In this document: in pieces, positions 34,846-42,979 of the stretch | Layout: every line of letters begins with the position of its first letter | How positions within the stretch are numbered: position 1 is the first letter of the stretch | Origin: CAIQJJ01 sp964606085 | GTDB taxonomy: Bacteria; Chloroflexota; Anaerolineae; Anaerolineales; UBA4823 | Direction of reading: 5' to 3' | Length of the DNA: 64,000 bases | Assembly: GCA_964606085.1 (NCBI GenBank) | Contig: CAZSFD010000002.1 | Span: 62,001 to 126,000, forward strand | Position numbers and translations under genes: made by a program | Notes under the pieces: model-generated | Databases searched by the model: none | Seen by the model: only the letters and a program-made list of their open reading frames with translations | What the model was told of the DNA's origin: nothing

Positions 34846-35769
34846 CTATTGATCGCTGATATTCAGTGCGTAGTTGATGTAGGTGCGCGGTTTGTTCGAC
34901 TCGACGCTGAGTAGGATGTAGAAGCCCTGCCCGTCTTGCGGCACGGCGACATCGGTTGTCCAGGTCATCGTTTCGCCAGCGGGGGTGATCGGCACGGGGG
35001 CTAAATCGAGTGATTCGTAAATGCCATAGAGGATGCCATCGGCGCCGATGACCGGCGGGGTGCCGATGTGTGTTTTAAGCGGAAACTTGGTGGGGTTGAA
35101 GTTTTGCCAGGTGAACTGCAGACCGGTTGGGCTGCGTTGTGTACCCAGCAGCGTGACCACGTTGTCGCTCAGGCCGGTGATTGGGGTTGCGGCATCCAAA
35201 ATCAGCCCATCCACCGGGGCCGCGATGGGGTAGGCCAGGTCGGCCACCACATCATCGAGGTTCAGTTCGAGCTTGCCTTCAGTTTCGTTGGCTTCGGGGT
35301 CGTAGTCGTCGAGGATGCCGCCAAAGCTGACGTACTCAATGGTGAGTTTCTGCCCGGCTGCGGGGGCCGCGCCCTGGCATTCCACGTGGATAAGCTGTGT
35401 TTCGGGCTGCTCGAACGTGCCAACGGTGTAGCCGCGCATCTGAAAGCCGGGTGCAAGGCGATGACCGCCCGTTCCCACGAAAACCGTCTCGCAGGGGGTT
35501 GTCTTGCCGTCCGTGGTAAGGGTGGCGGGCTTGCCTTCCACGGCGTGCATGGTGGCCCAGTCACCGGTATCGTTGCGAATGGTGATGTCCACATGCAAAT
35601 CGCCCGCCTGCGATTGGCCGACGCCCGTCACGAACGCGCTCCAAACCCCGGCTTCTTTCACGCGCTCGGCTTCTTCCAGCCCTTCGGGCAGCACGATGTA
35701 CACGCAGGCCGAGGAAAGCAGGGCATAGAGGACGAAGGCGAGCAGCCAAATCTTTTTATGAGTCATCAT
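34846..35769 (-). CDS. Predicted lipoprotein of unknown function
   Basis: 307 residues. The signal peptide ends in a lipobox LSSAC (Cys 22), followed by a long beta-rich region without a recognised domain (blocks: VDITIRNDTGDWATM, FVGTGGHRLAPGFQMRGYT, ILYGIYESLDLAPVPITP). The composition suggests one or two immunoglobulin-like folds. ATG 35769 is chosen for the SD GGAG 5 bases upstream. The longer frame runs through the repeat element at 35834-35957. It is transcribed after the transporter operon but separated from it by that repeat. Confidence 0.7.
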   Translation of the reverse strand: MMTHKKIWLLAFVLYALLSSACVYIVLPEGLEEAERVKEAGVWSAFVTGVGQSQAGDLHVDITIRNDTGDWATMHAVEGKPATLTTDGKTTPCETVFVGTGGHRLAPGFQMRGYTVGTFEQPETQLIHVECQGAAPAAGQKLTIEYVSFGGILDDYDPEANETEGKLELNLDDVVADLAYPIAAPVDGLILDAATPITGLSDNVVTLLGTQRSPTGLQFTWQNFNPTKFPLKTHIGTPPVIGADGILYGIYESLDLAPVPITPAGETMTWTTDVAVPQDGQGFYILLSVESNKPRTYINYALNISDQ

Positions 35770-35833
35770 GCTTTCTCCAAAAGGGGGTTTTTCGTTTTTC
35801 TGACCACGGAACACACAAAAAGGTCGTTGTTTA

Positions 35834-35957
35834 CGACACAGGTGCAACGCACTTTTTGGTTGATAAACGTTGCTATTTGCCAACCTAAACAGGCTAAAAA
35901 GCGCCTTGACCGGCAAAGAAGTGCGTTGCACCTGACTTTTCAGACAGCCTCTTAGGG
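35834..35957. repeat. MITE-like repeat, copy 1
   Basis: A 124-base element: CGACACAGGTGCAACGCAC at the left, its inverted 13-mer GTGCGTTGCACCT at 35921-35933 (left arm 35840-35852), then GACTTTTCAGACAGCC and TCTTAGGG up to 35957. Copy 2 at 63712-63839 shares both ends but not the middle. The right end contains the TAA stop of the permease gene (35954-35952). Confidence 0.85.
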
Positions 35958-37556
35958 CGTGAGGGCGATTTCGGGCAACAAAGGCCGGATTTCAGCCAGG
36001 GCAAAGGCATAGCCGGGCGGCATGGCGGTGGTGCCATCCACGCCGGTGGCAGCTTTTTGCTGGCCTGCGTAGGCGATGTCAATGTAATGGGCATAGCACT
36101 GGCGGCAGGGGGTGAGATAGGTGCTGAAGATTTCGGGCGTAAACCACTGATGATCCACACTGATGGCAACCAGCAGTTTTTCCACTTCTTCAGGCGTCAC
36201 CTGCTTCTCGACCGTGGTTGTGCCACTTGTGCCGGTGACGCGGCCATCGGGGTAGATGGCGTAGAGTTGATCCACGCAATCGGGGCCGGCGGTGCGGTGG
36301 TAGACGATGACGGCGCCTTCTTCAACCAGCCGGGAGGCCTCGGCCTCGCGGAAGGGCGCAACCTGGCACTGCGTATCTGCGGGCGTGGCCGCGCTGGAGG
36401 CCGAACCCATGCGAGAAACGGAAACAATGCCGATGGCCGCCACCACGATCACAGCCCCCACCCCAACCGTCATCCATTGACGCTTGCGGCGGGCGGCCAG
36501 CACCGCCGGCGAAGCCTGCGCTGCACCAGCACGCCCGGTTTTGCGGTTTGCCAGAAGCGTTTGCACGCCGATAAAGGTCAGCGTCAGCACACCGATGACG
36601 ATCTTCGTCCACCACGAACTGAGCGAACCGATGAACTGGATAAGAACCTGCGTGACGGCCAGCACCATCACGCCGAACAGCGTGCCGAACACGTAACCGT
36701 AACCGCCGGTCAGCATCGTGCCGCCCATCACCACCGAGGCGATCACATCCAACTCGAAGCCCTGGGCATACAACCCATGCCCCGATTCAACGAACAAACA
36801 AAACGACAACCCCGCCAGCGCCGAACACAACCCATTGAAGGTGTACACCAGCAGTTTGGTCTGGTCTACCGCCAGGCCCATCAGACGGGCCGATTGCTCG
36901 TTGCGGCCTTCGTTGCCGCCTATGGCATAAACGGTGCGGCCAAAGCGGGTGAATTGGGTGATGTAGATGGTCACGCCCAGCAGCAAAAACGCCACGACCA
37001 CTGGAATAGAGATGTAAGGGGCTGGCGTTCCCTGCAAATCGGCCAATTCCTTCAGGCCAGGGATGAGCAGCTTGGTCTTGCCGATAATTTGAAAGACGCG
37101 GTCGTCAATCTGCACGGCATCGTCACTGATAAAGAAGCACATGCCGCGGGCAAACCACATGCCCGCCAGGGTGGCGATGAACGGCTGCACCTTCAGTTTT
37201 ACGATGAACGTACCCATCACCGCCCCCAGGCTCATGCCCATCAGCAGCATCAGCAAGATCACCAGCCACGGGTTCATGCCCTCGCGCAGCAACACCGCCG
37301 AGGCCACCGTCGTCAACGCCACCACGCCGCTGACGGATAGATCAATGCCGCCGGTCAGGATCACCAGCGTCATGCCGATGCCGCTGATCAGCAAATGGGC
37401 GCTGTTGCGAAACAGGTTGAAGAATACCTGCGGGTTGCGCATGCCCACGAAAAAGTAAGCCCCCAGGCCATAGGCCGCCAATGCCAAAATGGCCGTAGAC
37501 ATGACCGGGATGTACTTGCTGTTTTTGGAGAGAAATAAGATCAGGCGCTGCTTCAT
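35952..37556 (-). CDS. Sugar ABC transporter permease (YjfF-like) with an extra C-terminal domain
   Basis: 534 residues. Residues 1-340 are an RbsC/YjfF-type permease (ISGIGMTLVILTGGIDLSVSGVVAL; VKLKVQPFIATLAGMWFARG; AIGGNEGRNEQSARLMGL; ASVVMGGTMLTGGYGYVFGT). After a basic linker there is an additional membrane helix (~361-381) and a ~140-residue domain (395-534) with YAIYPDGRVTGTSG and a CRQC pair (484, 487), reminiscent of small DUF6438-type domains. Family members normally end at about 340. The stop codon lies inside the repeat at 35834-35957. Last gene of the ABC operon, overlapping the permease before it by 4 bases. Confidence 0.82.
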   Translation of the reverse strand: MKQRLILFLSKNSKYIPVMSTAILALAAYGLGAYFFVGMRNPQVFFNLFRNSAHLLISGIGMTLVILTGGIDLSVSGVVALTTVASAVLLREGMNPWLVILLMLLMGMSLGAVMGTFIVKLKVQPFIATLAGMWFARGMCFFISDDAVQIDDRVFQIIGKTKLLIPGLKELADLQGTPAPYISIPVVVAFLLLGVTIYITQFTRFGRTVYAIGGNEGRNEQSARLMGLAVDQTKLLVYTFNGLCSALAGLSFCLFVESGHGLYAQGFELDVIASVVMGGTMLTGGYGYVFGTLFGVMVLAVTQVLIQFIGSLSSWWTKIVIGVLTLTFIGVQTLLANRKTGRAGAAQASPAVLAARRKRQWMTVGVGAVIVVAAIGIVSVSRMGSASSAATPADTQCQVAPFREAEASRLVEEGAVIVYHRTAGPDCVDQLYAIYPDGRVTGTSGTTTVEKQVTPEEVEKLLVAISVDHQWFTPEIFSTYLTPCRQCYAHYIDIAYAGQQKAATGVDGTTAMPPGYAFALAEIRPLLPEIALTP

Positions 37557-38656
37557 GGCTGCACCTCCTTCGGCGCAACCTGTTGCTGCGAGCCGCCGCC
37601 CAGTCTGCGTACCAGGCCGCGCACCTGCTCAGAATACAGCAGGATGACCAGGATGACGACGATGGCCTTAATCGCCTGCAAGGCAAACGCCGGAACGCCA
37701 AAGGCATACATGGATTGCGTAATCGCCTGCATCACCAGCGCGCCGATCATGCTCGCCAGCAGCGAGAAGCGCCCGCCGCTCATCGAAGTGCCGCCGATCA
37801 CCACCGCCAGGATGGCATCAAGTTCAGTACTCAGGCCGATATTGTTGGCATCGGAGGTTTTGATGTTGGAACTGGCTACCAGCCCGGCGATGCCGGCGCA
37901 GAAACCGCAGAAGGTGTAAACCATCAGCTTGATCTTCTTCTCGTCAATGCCGCTGAAGAAGCTGGAGCGAAAGTTGATGCCCACCGATTCGATGAACAGG
38001 CCAATGGCGGTCTTGCGCGTCAGCAGCCAGGTGAGGGCGAAGACAAAAGCGACGATGTAGAGGGAGAACGGCAGCACCACCCAGCCCTGTCCGATGAAGG
38101 CATACGGGCGATAGGTGATCTGCACGCGCAAGCCGTTGGTGATCAGTTGGGCGATGCCGCGGCCAGAGATCATCAGGATCAGCGTGGCTACCATTGGCTG
38201 GATGCGCATGTACGCCACCAGCACTCCGTTCCACAGGCCGCACACAATCGCCACCAGCAGCGCCGCCACAATCACCACCCACAAAGGCTGGAAGGTGTAG
38301 TTGGGGTCGGTGACGAAGAAGACCTCGTTTTTGAGCGCCGAGGGGTTCATCAGAATCCCAGCCATCGAGGCTGCAATGGCCATCGTGGCGCCTACCGAAA
38401 GGTCCACGCCGCCGGTGGCAATCACCAGCGTCATGCCGATGGCCAGCAACATCACGGTCGAACCGTTGCGGAAGATGTCGATCAGGCTGCCGTGCAGGTT
38501 GCCGTCGCGGTTTTCGATGGTGAAGAAGCCGGGGATGAAGATCAAATCGAAGAGCAGGATCAGCGAGAAGGCCACCAGCGGGAAAAAGAGCCGGCTCTCG
38601 GTGATGGCACGTAACACGTTGCGCCAATTGAAAGATGTCTGGGTGAGCTTTTTCAT
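37553..38656 (-). CDS. Sugar ABC transporter permease (RbsC/YtfT-like)
   Basis: 367 residues, about ten helices, with the RbsC-family blocks LLAIGMTLVIATGGVDLSVGA, YMRIQPMVATLILMISGRGIAQL, VGINFRSSFFSGIDEKKIK and AVVIGGTSMSGGRFSLLAS. It forms the membrane channel with the YjfF-like permease downstream, powered by the ATPase upstream. Its start overlaps the ATPase stop and its stop overlaps the next start (both 4 bases), so the operon is tight. Confidence 0.9.
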   Translation of the reverse strand: MKKLTQTSFNWRNVLRAITESRLFFPLVAFSLILLFDLIFIPGFFTIENRDGNLHGSLIDIFRNGSTVMLLAIGMTLVIATGGVDLSVGATMAIAASMAGILMNPSALKNEVFFVTDPNYTFQPLWVVIVAALLVAIVCGLWNGVLVAYMRIQPMVATLILMISGRGIAQLITNGLRVQITYRPYAFIGQGWVVLPFSLYIVAFVFALTWLLTRKTAIGLFIESVGINFRSSFFSGIDEKKIKLMVYTFCGFCAGIAGLVASSNIKTSDANNIGLSTELDAILAVVIGGTSMSGGRFSLLASMIGALVMQAITQSMYAFGVPAFALQAIKAIVVILVILLYSEQVRGLVRRLGGGSQQQVAPKEVQP

Positions 38657-40176
38657 GCTTCGCTCCCTGCCATGGCGTGGATGATGGTGTTTTCATCCAC
38701 TTCGCCAGAAAATTCGGCCACCTTTTGGCGGTCGTGCAGCACCACCACGCGGTGGCTGGTGCGCAGCACTTCTTCCAGTTCAGACGAGATGAACATGCAG
38801 GCTTTACCTTCTTCGGCCAGCGAAAGCACCAGTTTTTGGATTTCCGCCTTCGTGCCGACATCAATGCCACGCGTGGGTTCGTCGAGGATCAATACCTGGG
38901 GGTTGGTAGCCAGCCAGCGGGCCAAGATAACCTTTTGCTGGTTGCCGCCGCTCAGGTTTTTGACGCTTTGATCTGCCGAGGGGGTGGCAATGCTCAGCAG
39001 TTGGATGTATTTGTCGGCCAGGGCGTATTGTTCGGCGAGGGAGAGATATTTGAGCCAGCCCTGGTTAGCCTGGATTGCCAGGATAATATTTTCGCGCACG
39101 GTCAGGTCGTCCACGATCCCGGCGGCTTTGCGGTCTTCGGGGCAGAGCGCCAGGCCGTGTTTGAGCGACTGGAACGGCGAATGCTCGGCGATTTCGCGGC
39201 CGTTGACGGTCAGTGAGCCAGAATCGGCCCTTTCGGAGCCGAAGAGAATGCTGGCGGTTTCGGTGCGCCCCGAACCGAGCAGCCCCGCCAGGCCCACCAC
39301 TTCACCGGCGTGTAAGTCCAGGTCGAAGGGCTGGATTGCCCCAGTGAGGCCAAATTGCCGGGCCTGCAAGATGGCATCTGCTTTGATGTGCTTGCCGCTT
39401 TCCAGTTTGATGCTGTTCATTTCGTCCAGTTCGGCCAAGCTGCGCCCGATCATTTTGGAGATCAGCGCCACGCGCGTGATCGAGGCGGTTTCATAAGTCC
39501 CCACCAGCTTGCCGTTGCGCAAGACGGTGATGCGGTCGGAGACTTCGTAAATTTGGCCGATGAAATGGGTGATGAAAATAATGCCCACGCCATCACCTTT
39601 GAGTTTGCGCATCACCTTGAAAAGCTGCTGGGTTTCCTGCACATCCAGGCTGGAGGTGGGTTCGTCGAGGATCAGGATTTTGGCCGAGGTGATGTACAGC
39701 GCCCGGGCGATGGCCACCATCTGCTGGATGGCCACGGTGTACGAGCCGAGCGGCTTGGTCACGTCAATATCCAGGCTCAGCAGGCGTTGCAGCGTGTCGG
39801 CGGCCAGGGCGTTCATCTTGGCCCAATCAATGCGCCCCCATCGGCGCGGCTCGTGGCCGATGAGAATGTTCTCGGCCACGGTCAGGTTGGGGCATAAGTT
39901 CACTTCCTGGTAGACGGTGCTGATGCCGAGGGTTTGGGCGTGTTGGGGCGAGCGGGCCTGGATTTCTTTGCCATCGAGGGTGATTTTGCCTGCGTCGGAC
40001 TGATCCACCCCGGTCAGCACTTTCATCAGGGTAGATTTACCGGCCCCGTTTTCCCCCACCAGACACAAAATCTCGCCCTTACGCAGCGTCAGGTTGACGT
40101 CATCCAGCGCCTGCACGCCCGGAAAGGCTTTACAGATGCCCTCCATGACGAGGATGTTTTGATCGGTTTCAGACAT
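38653..40176 (-). CDS. Sugar ABC transporter ATPase with two nucleotide-binding domains (YtfR-like)
   Basis: 507 residues: the first domain has LVGENGAGKSTLMKVL (Walker A, ~37-52) and DEPTSSLD. The second has a degenerate GLLGSGRTETASIL loop and LSGGNQQKVILARWL with DEPTRGID. This is the RbsA/YtfR/MglA arrangement for monosaccharide import. It is followed with 4-base overlap by the two permeases and preceded by the binding-protein gene. Confidence 0.92.
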   Translation of the reverse strand: MSETDQNILVMEGICKAFPGVQALDDVNLTLRKGEILCLVGENGAGKSTLMKVLTGVDQSDAGKITLDGKEIQARSPQHAQTLGISTVYQEVNLCPNLTVAENILIGHEPRRWGRIDWAKMNALAADTLQRLLSLDIDVTKPLGSYTVAIQQMVAIARALYITSAKILILDEPTSSLDVQETQQLFKVMRKLKGDGVGIIFITHFIGQIYEVSDRITVLRNGKLVGTYETASITRVALISKMIGRSLAELDEMNSIKLESGKHIKADAILQARQFGLTGAIQPFDLDLHAGEVVGLAGLLGSGRTETASILFGSERADSGSLTVNGREIAEHSPFQSLKHGLALCPEDRKAAGIVDDLTVRENIILAIQANQGWLKYLSLAEQYALADKYIQLLSIATPSADQSVKNLSGGNQQKVILARWLATNPQVLILDEPTRGIDVGTKAEIQKLVLSLAEEGKACMFISSELEEVLRTSHRVVVLHDRQKVAEFSGEVDENTIIHAMAGSEA

Positions 40177-40210
40177 GCTTCCTGCCTATTTTCGAACGAA
40201 CCAATCGCCA

Positions 40211-40298
40211 AAACACGGATTACACGGATTTCTACGGATGACACGGACTTTACCATTCAAATCCGTGAAACTCCGTGCCATCCGTGTAATCCGTGTTT
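40211..40298. repeat. Palindromic repeat made of ACACGGAT units
   Basis: 19-base perfect arms at 40211-40229 and 40280-40298, with further copies of the octamer CACGGAT and its complement between them. It sits between the binding-protein gene and the ATPase gene of one operon and may form a long hairpin that lets the two be expressed at different levels. Confidence 0.85.
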
Positions 40299-40308
40299 GA
40301 AAAAAATT

Positions 40309-41298
40309 CTAGTACTTGCGGCCAGCAGCGATGTCTTTGAGCTGCGGGTCGGTCATAAAGAAGACGCTTTCCTGCGAAGGAATCCACTTGGGCAGGGTTT
40401 CGCCGTTGAGGGCAGCCAGGGCGGCTTCGTAGACCTGCGGGGCCAGCAGCGGGTTGCATTCCACGGTCACGTTCAGCGTGCCATCGAGCATGGCCTGGAA
40501 AGCGCCGGCGGTGGCATCAACGGAGATGATCTTGACATCCACGGCGGGGACGAGGCCGGCTTCTTTGAGGGCTTCGATAGCGCCAAAGGCCATTTCGTCA
40601 TTCTGACCGAAGATGCCCTGAACGTCTTTGGTTTCCTTGAGCCAGGCTTCAGTCACCTGCTTGCCTTCGACGACGCTCCAGTTGGCGGTCTGGCTCTTGA
40701 TGACGGTGATGCCGCACTTCTCAGCGGTTTCGCGGAAGCCCTTGCCACGGTCAATGGCCGGGGCAGACCCCACGTTGCCGACGAGTTCCCACACATTCTT
40801 GCTGGCGCTGCCTTCGAGCATTTTGCACATTTCGGTGCCAGCTTTGCGGCCTTCTTCGACGAAGTCGGCGCCGATGAAGGTGACATAGTAATCTTCGAAG
40901 CCGTCAATGCGGCGGTCCGAAAGAATAACCGGCTTGCCAGCGGCTTTGGCATCCTTGAGAACCTGCTCCCAACCGGTCGTTTCCAGGGGGGACATGACGA
41001 TGACGTTGACTTCGGGGTCTTGAATGAACTGTTGGAAACCGGCCACCTGCTTGGCCAGGTCGTTTTGCGAATCGTAGAACTTCAGGTTGATGCCCAGTTG
41101 CGTGGCAGTTTCTTTGAAAGAGGCGCTGTTGGCAGCACGCCAGCCGCCTTCAGAACCGGTCTGCAAAAAGCCGACGGTCATGTCTTTGTAGGTGTAGACC
41201 TTTTTGGTGGGGGTGGCCGCCGGTTGAGCGGTGCAGCCGATCAACGTCACCAGGATAACGATCATGGCCAGGACGGCCCAAAAATTGAATTTACGCAT
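40309..41298 (-). CDS. Sugar-binding lipoprotein of the YtfQ type (transport)
   Basis: 329 residues with a lipobox (LVTLIGC, Cys 22) and a periplasmic-binding-protein-like fold: MTVGFLQTGSEGGWRAANSAS, VIVMSPLETTGWEQVL, ILSDRRID, ELVGNVGSAPAIDRGKGF, GQNDEMAFGAIEAL, NVTVECNPLLAPQVYE. These blocks match the galactofuranose-binding YtfQ family. It probably delivers a furanose or pentose to the YtfRT/YjfF-like transporter directly downstream. SD GGAG lies 7 bases before ATG 41298. Confidence 0.9.
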   Translation of the reverse strand: MRKFNFWAVLAMIVILVTLIGCTAQPAATPTKKVYTYKDMTVGFLQTGSEGGWRAANSASFKETATQLGINLKFYDSQNDLAKQVAGFQQFIQDPEVNVIVMSPLETTGWEQVLKDAKAAGKPVILSDRRIDGFEDYYVTFIGADFVEEGRKAGTEMCKMLEGSASKNVWELVGNVGSAPAIDRGKGFRETAEKCGITVIKSQTANWSVVEGKQVTEAWLKETKDVQGIFGQNDEMAFGAIEALKEAGLVPAVDVKIISVDATAGAFQAMLDGTLNVTVECNPLLAPQVYEAALAALNGETLPKWIPSQESVFFMTDPQLKDIAAGRKY

Positions 41299-41468
41299 GA
41301 TATTTCTCCTCGTTTGCACAAATTGGGTGAGATGGGTGTAGGCGGCGGCGCATTTCCCGGGTCGAACGCGCCAACCACCGTTGATGCTTCTACGATACGA
41401 TTTTTTTCGAGCAGAGTCGATTCTTTTTCTTTGGCGAATTGTGAAGATTTTTATGCGGTTTTGGCAAG

Positions 41469-41502
41469 AAAAAACTGCCACGCGTTGAGCGGGCAGTTTT
41501 TT
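41469..41502 (-). terminator. Intrinsic terminator after the first binding-protein gene
   Basis: Arms 41469-41479 and 41492-41502 pair around a 12-base loop with T6 at the minus-strand end. It separates the regulator/binding-protein group (46089 to 41535) from the transporter group (41298 onwards). Confidence 0.85.
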
Positions 41503-41534
41503 GGGGTAAAGGTTAAGTTTTTTGGGAGGGCAGG

Positions 41535-42524
41535 TTAGTATTTCCGCGTTGGCAAAATCTCCTCGGCGTCTTCGGGCAGGAAAATGCCCTCGATGGATGG
41601 CACCCACTTCGGCACGGCCTCGCCGTTGACCACTTTCAGGGCCAGTTCGAAAAACTGCGGGCCGAGCAGCGGGTTGCATTCGATGGTGGCGTTGAGCGTG
41701 CCGTCAATCATCGCCTCGAATGCGCCGCGGGCGGCATCTATCGAGACGATCTTGATGTCCACCCCGGGCCGCAGGCCATACTCCTGGATGGCCTGGATCG
41801 CCCCCAGGGCCATGTCGTCGTTGTGGCTGTAGACGGCGGTGATCGTGCTGCCGTGCTGCTCAAGGAAAGCGGCCATCACTTCTTTGCCGCGGGCGCGGGT
41901 GAAATCTCCTGAGGCTGATGCGATGATTTTCATGCCGGGGTATTGCGGCAAAATTTCGCGGAAACCGGCGGCGCGGTCGTTGGCCGGGGCAGAGTTGATC
42001 GTGCCCACCAGTTCGACGATGTTGGCCTTGCCATCTACAATGCGGGCCAGGGTGCGGGCGGCGTTGCGGCCTTCTTCGAGAAAATCGGAGCCAAGGTAGC
42101 TCACATAGAGAAAATTAGGCACATCTGCCCGGCGGTCAACCAAAATGATGGGGATGCCGGCATCTTTGGCTTCCTGAAAAATGTCGTCCCATCCGGTTTC
42201 CACCACCGGCGAGATGCCGATCACATCCACTTTTTGCACAATGAACGTGCGCAGCGCAGTGATCTGATTTTCCTGTTTTTGCTGCGCGTCCATAAATATC
42301 AGTTCCACGCCCAGGTTTTCGGCGGTCTCTTTGATCGATTGCGTGTTGGCGCTGCGCCATTCGCTTTCCGCGCCAATCTGGGCGTAACCGATGATCAGGT
42401 CTTGGTAGGTTTTCTTGGCTTGATCTGGCAGGCTTGGGGCGGTGGTCTGTGGAAGGCTGCACGCAGCCAGAACCAAGAGCAGCATGACAACCAGGCTGGC
42501 AAGGCAAACAGGTTTCAATTTCAT
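41535..42524 (-). CDS. YtfQ-like binding lipoprotein, possible sensor partner
   Basis: 329 residues, lipobox LVLAACS (Cys 22), same fold and block order as the binding protein at 40309 (LIIGYAQIGAESEWRSANTQS; IGISPVVETGWDDIF; LVDRRADVPN; ELVGTINSAPANDRAAGF; YSHNDDMALGAIQ; NATIECNPLLGPQFFE). The two are paralogs of the same length with matching C-termini (LPTRKY and AAGRKY). Here it directly follows the VOC, kinase and regulator genes (TGA-ATG junction) and is cut off from the transporter by a terminator. This suggests a sensing role with the histidine kinase, as XylFII does with LytS in clostridia. That role is inference. Confidence 0.88.
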   Translation of the reverse strand: MKLKPVCLASLVVMLLLVLAACSLPQTTAPSLPDQAKKTYQDLIIGYAQIGAESEWRSANTQSIKETAENLGVELIFMDAQQKQENQITALRTFIVQKVDVIGISPVVETGWDDIFQEAKDAGIPIILVDRRADVPNFLYVSYLGSDFLEEGRNAARTLARIVDGKANIVELVGTINSAPANDRAAGFREILPQYPGMKIIASASGDFTRARGKEVMAAFLEQHGSTITAVYSHNDDMALGAIQAIQEYGLRPGVDIKIVSIDAARGAFEAMIDGTLNATIECNPLLGPQFFELALKVVNGEAVPKWVPSIEGIFLPEDAEEILPTRKY

Positions 42525-42953
42525 TCAACTTTCCTCGCTCCATTGGCTGCCTTCAGGGGCATCGGTTTTACTTTCAAAGTCAAGGCGGTAACCATCAGGA
42601 TCGCTCAGCGACGTGACCCACATGCCGTTGCCCACCATCGGCAGCGAGGCCGGCACACCGCGCCCCACAAACTCGCGGTAGAGTGCCAGCGCATCCTCAC
42701 ATTGGAAACAAATCGTTACCCCTTCGCCCAATTTCCCTGGCGGAACGTGAGCATGGGGGCCTTCTTTCCAAAACTCCTGCAACATGATCGCCGCGCCATC
42801 CCGTTCCAGCCAGCACCAGCGCAACTTGCCATCATCTACCCATTGTTTGGTCATGGCGAAGCCGAGTCCATCTACATAAAACTGCAACGATTTTTCCATC
42901 TCGTTGACGCCAAAAAATGGTACAGCTTGTTGGATATTGGCTTTTTCTTTCAT
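42525..42953 (-). CDS. VOC (glyoxalase/bleomycin-resistance) family protein
   Basis: 142 residues with the VOC beta-alpha-beta-beta-beta repeat: AVPFFGVNEMEKSLQFYVDGLGF, WCWLERDGAAIMLQEF, ICFQCEDALALYREFVGRG, and SLSDPDGYRLDFESK containing the usual last metal Glu. Enzyme or binding function is unknown. It is placed between the histidine kinase and the sugar-binding protein, an unusual place for such a protein. ATG 42953 is preferred. Confidence 0.85.
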   Translation of the reverse strand: MKEKANIQQAVPFFGVNEMEKSLQFYVDGLGFAMTKQWVDDGKLRWCWLERDGAAIMLQEFWKEGPHAHVPPGKLGEGVTICFQCEDALALYREFVGRGVPASLPMVGNGMWVTSLSDPDGYRLDFESKTDAPEGSQWSEES

Positions 42954-42979
42954 GGTTTGCTCACTGCAGTAGGGCAAAA

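Noticed and set aside
36480..36560. Frameshift joining a permease and a separate downstream gene
   Set aside because: The frame is continuous through a plausible basic linker and a clean membrane helix; no internal stop or alternate start with an SD is seen, so a natural fusion is the simpler reading, though relatives should be compared.
41299..41534. A riboswitch in the 236-base gap before the second binding-protein gene
   Set aside because: Only a terminator for the upstream gene and an ordinary SD were found; no known riboswitch core was recognised.
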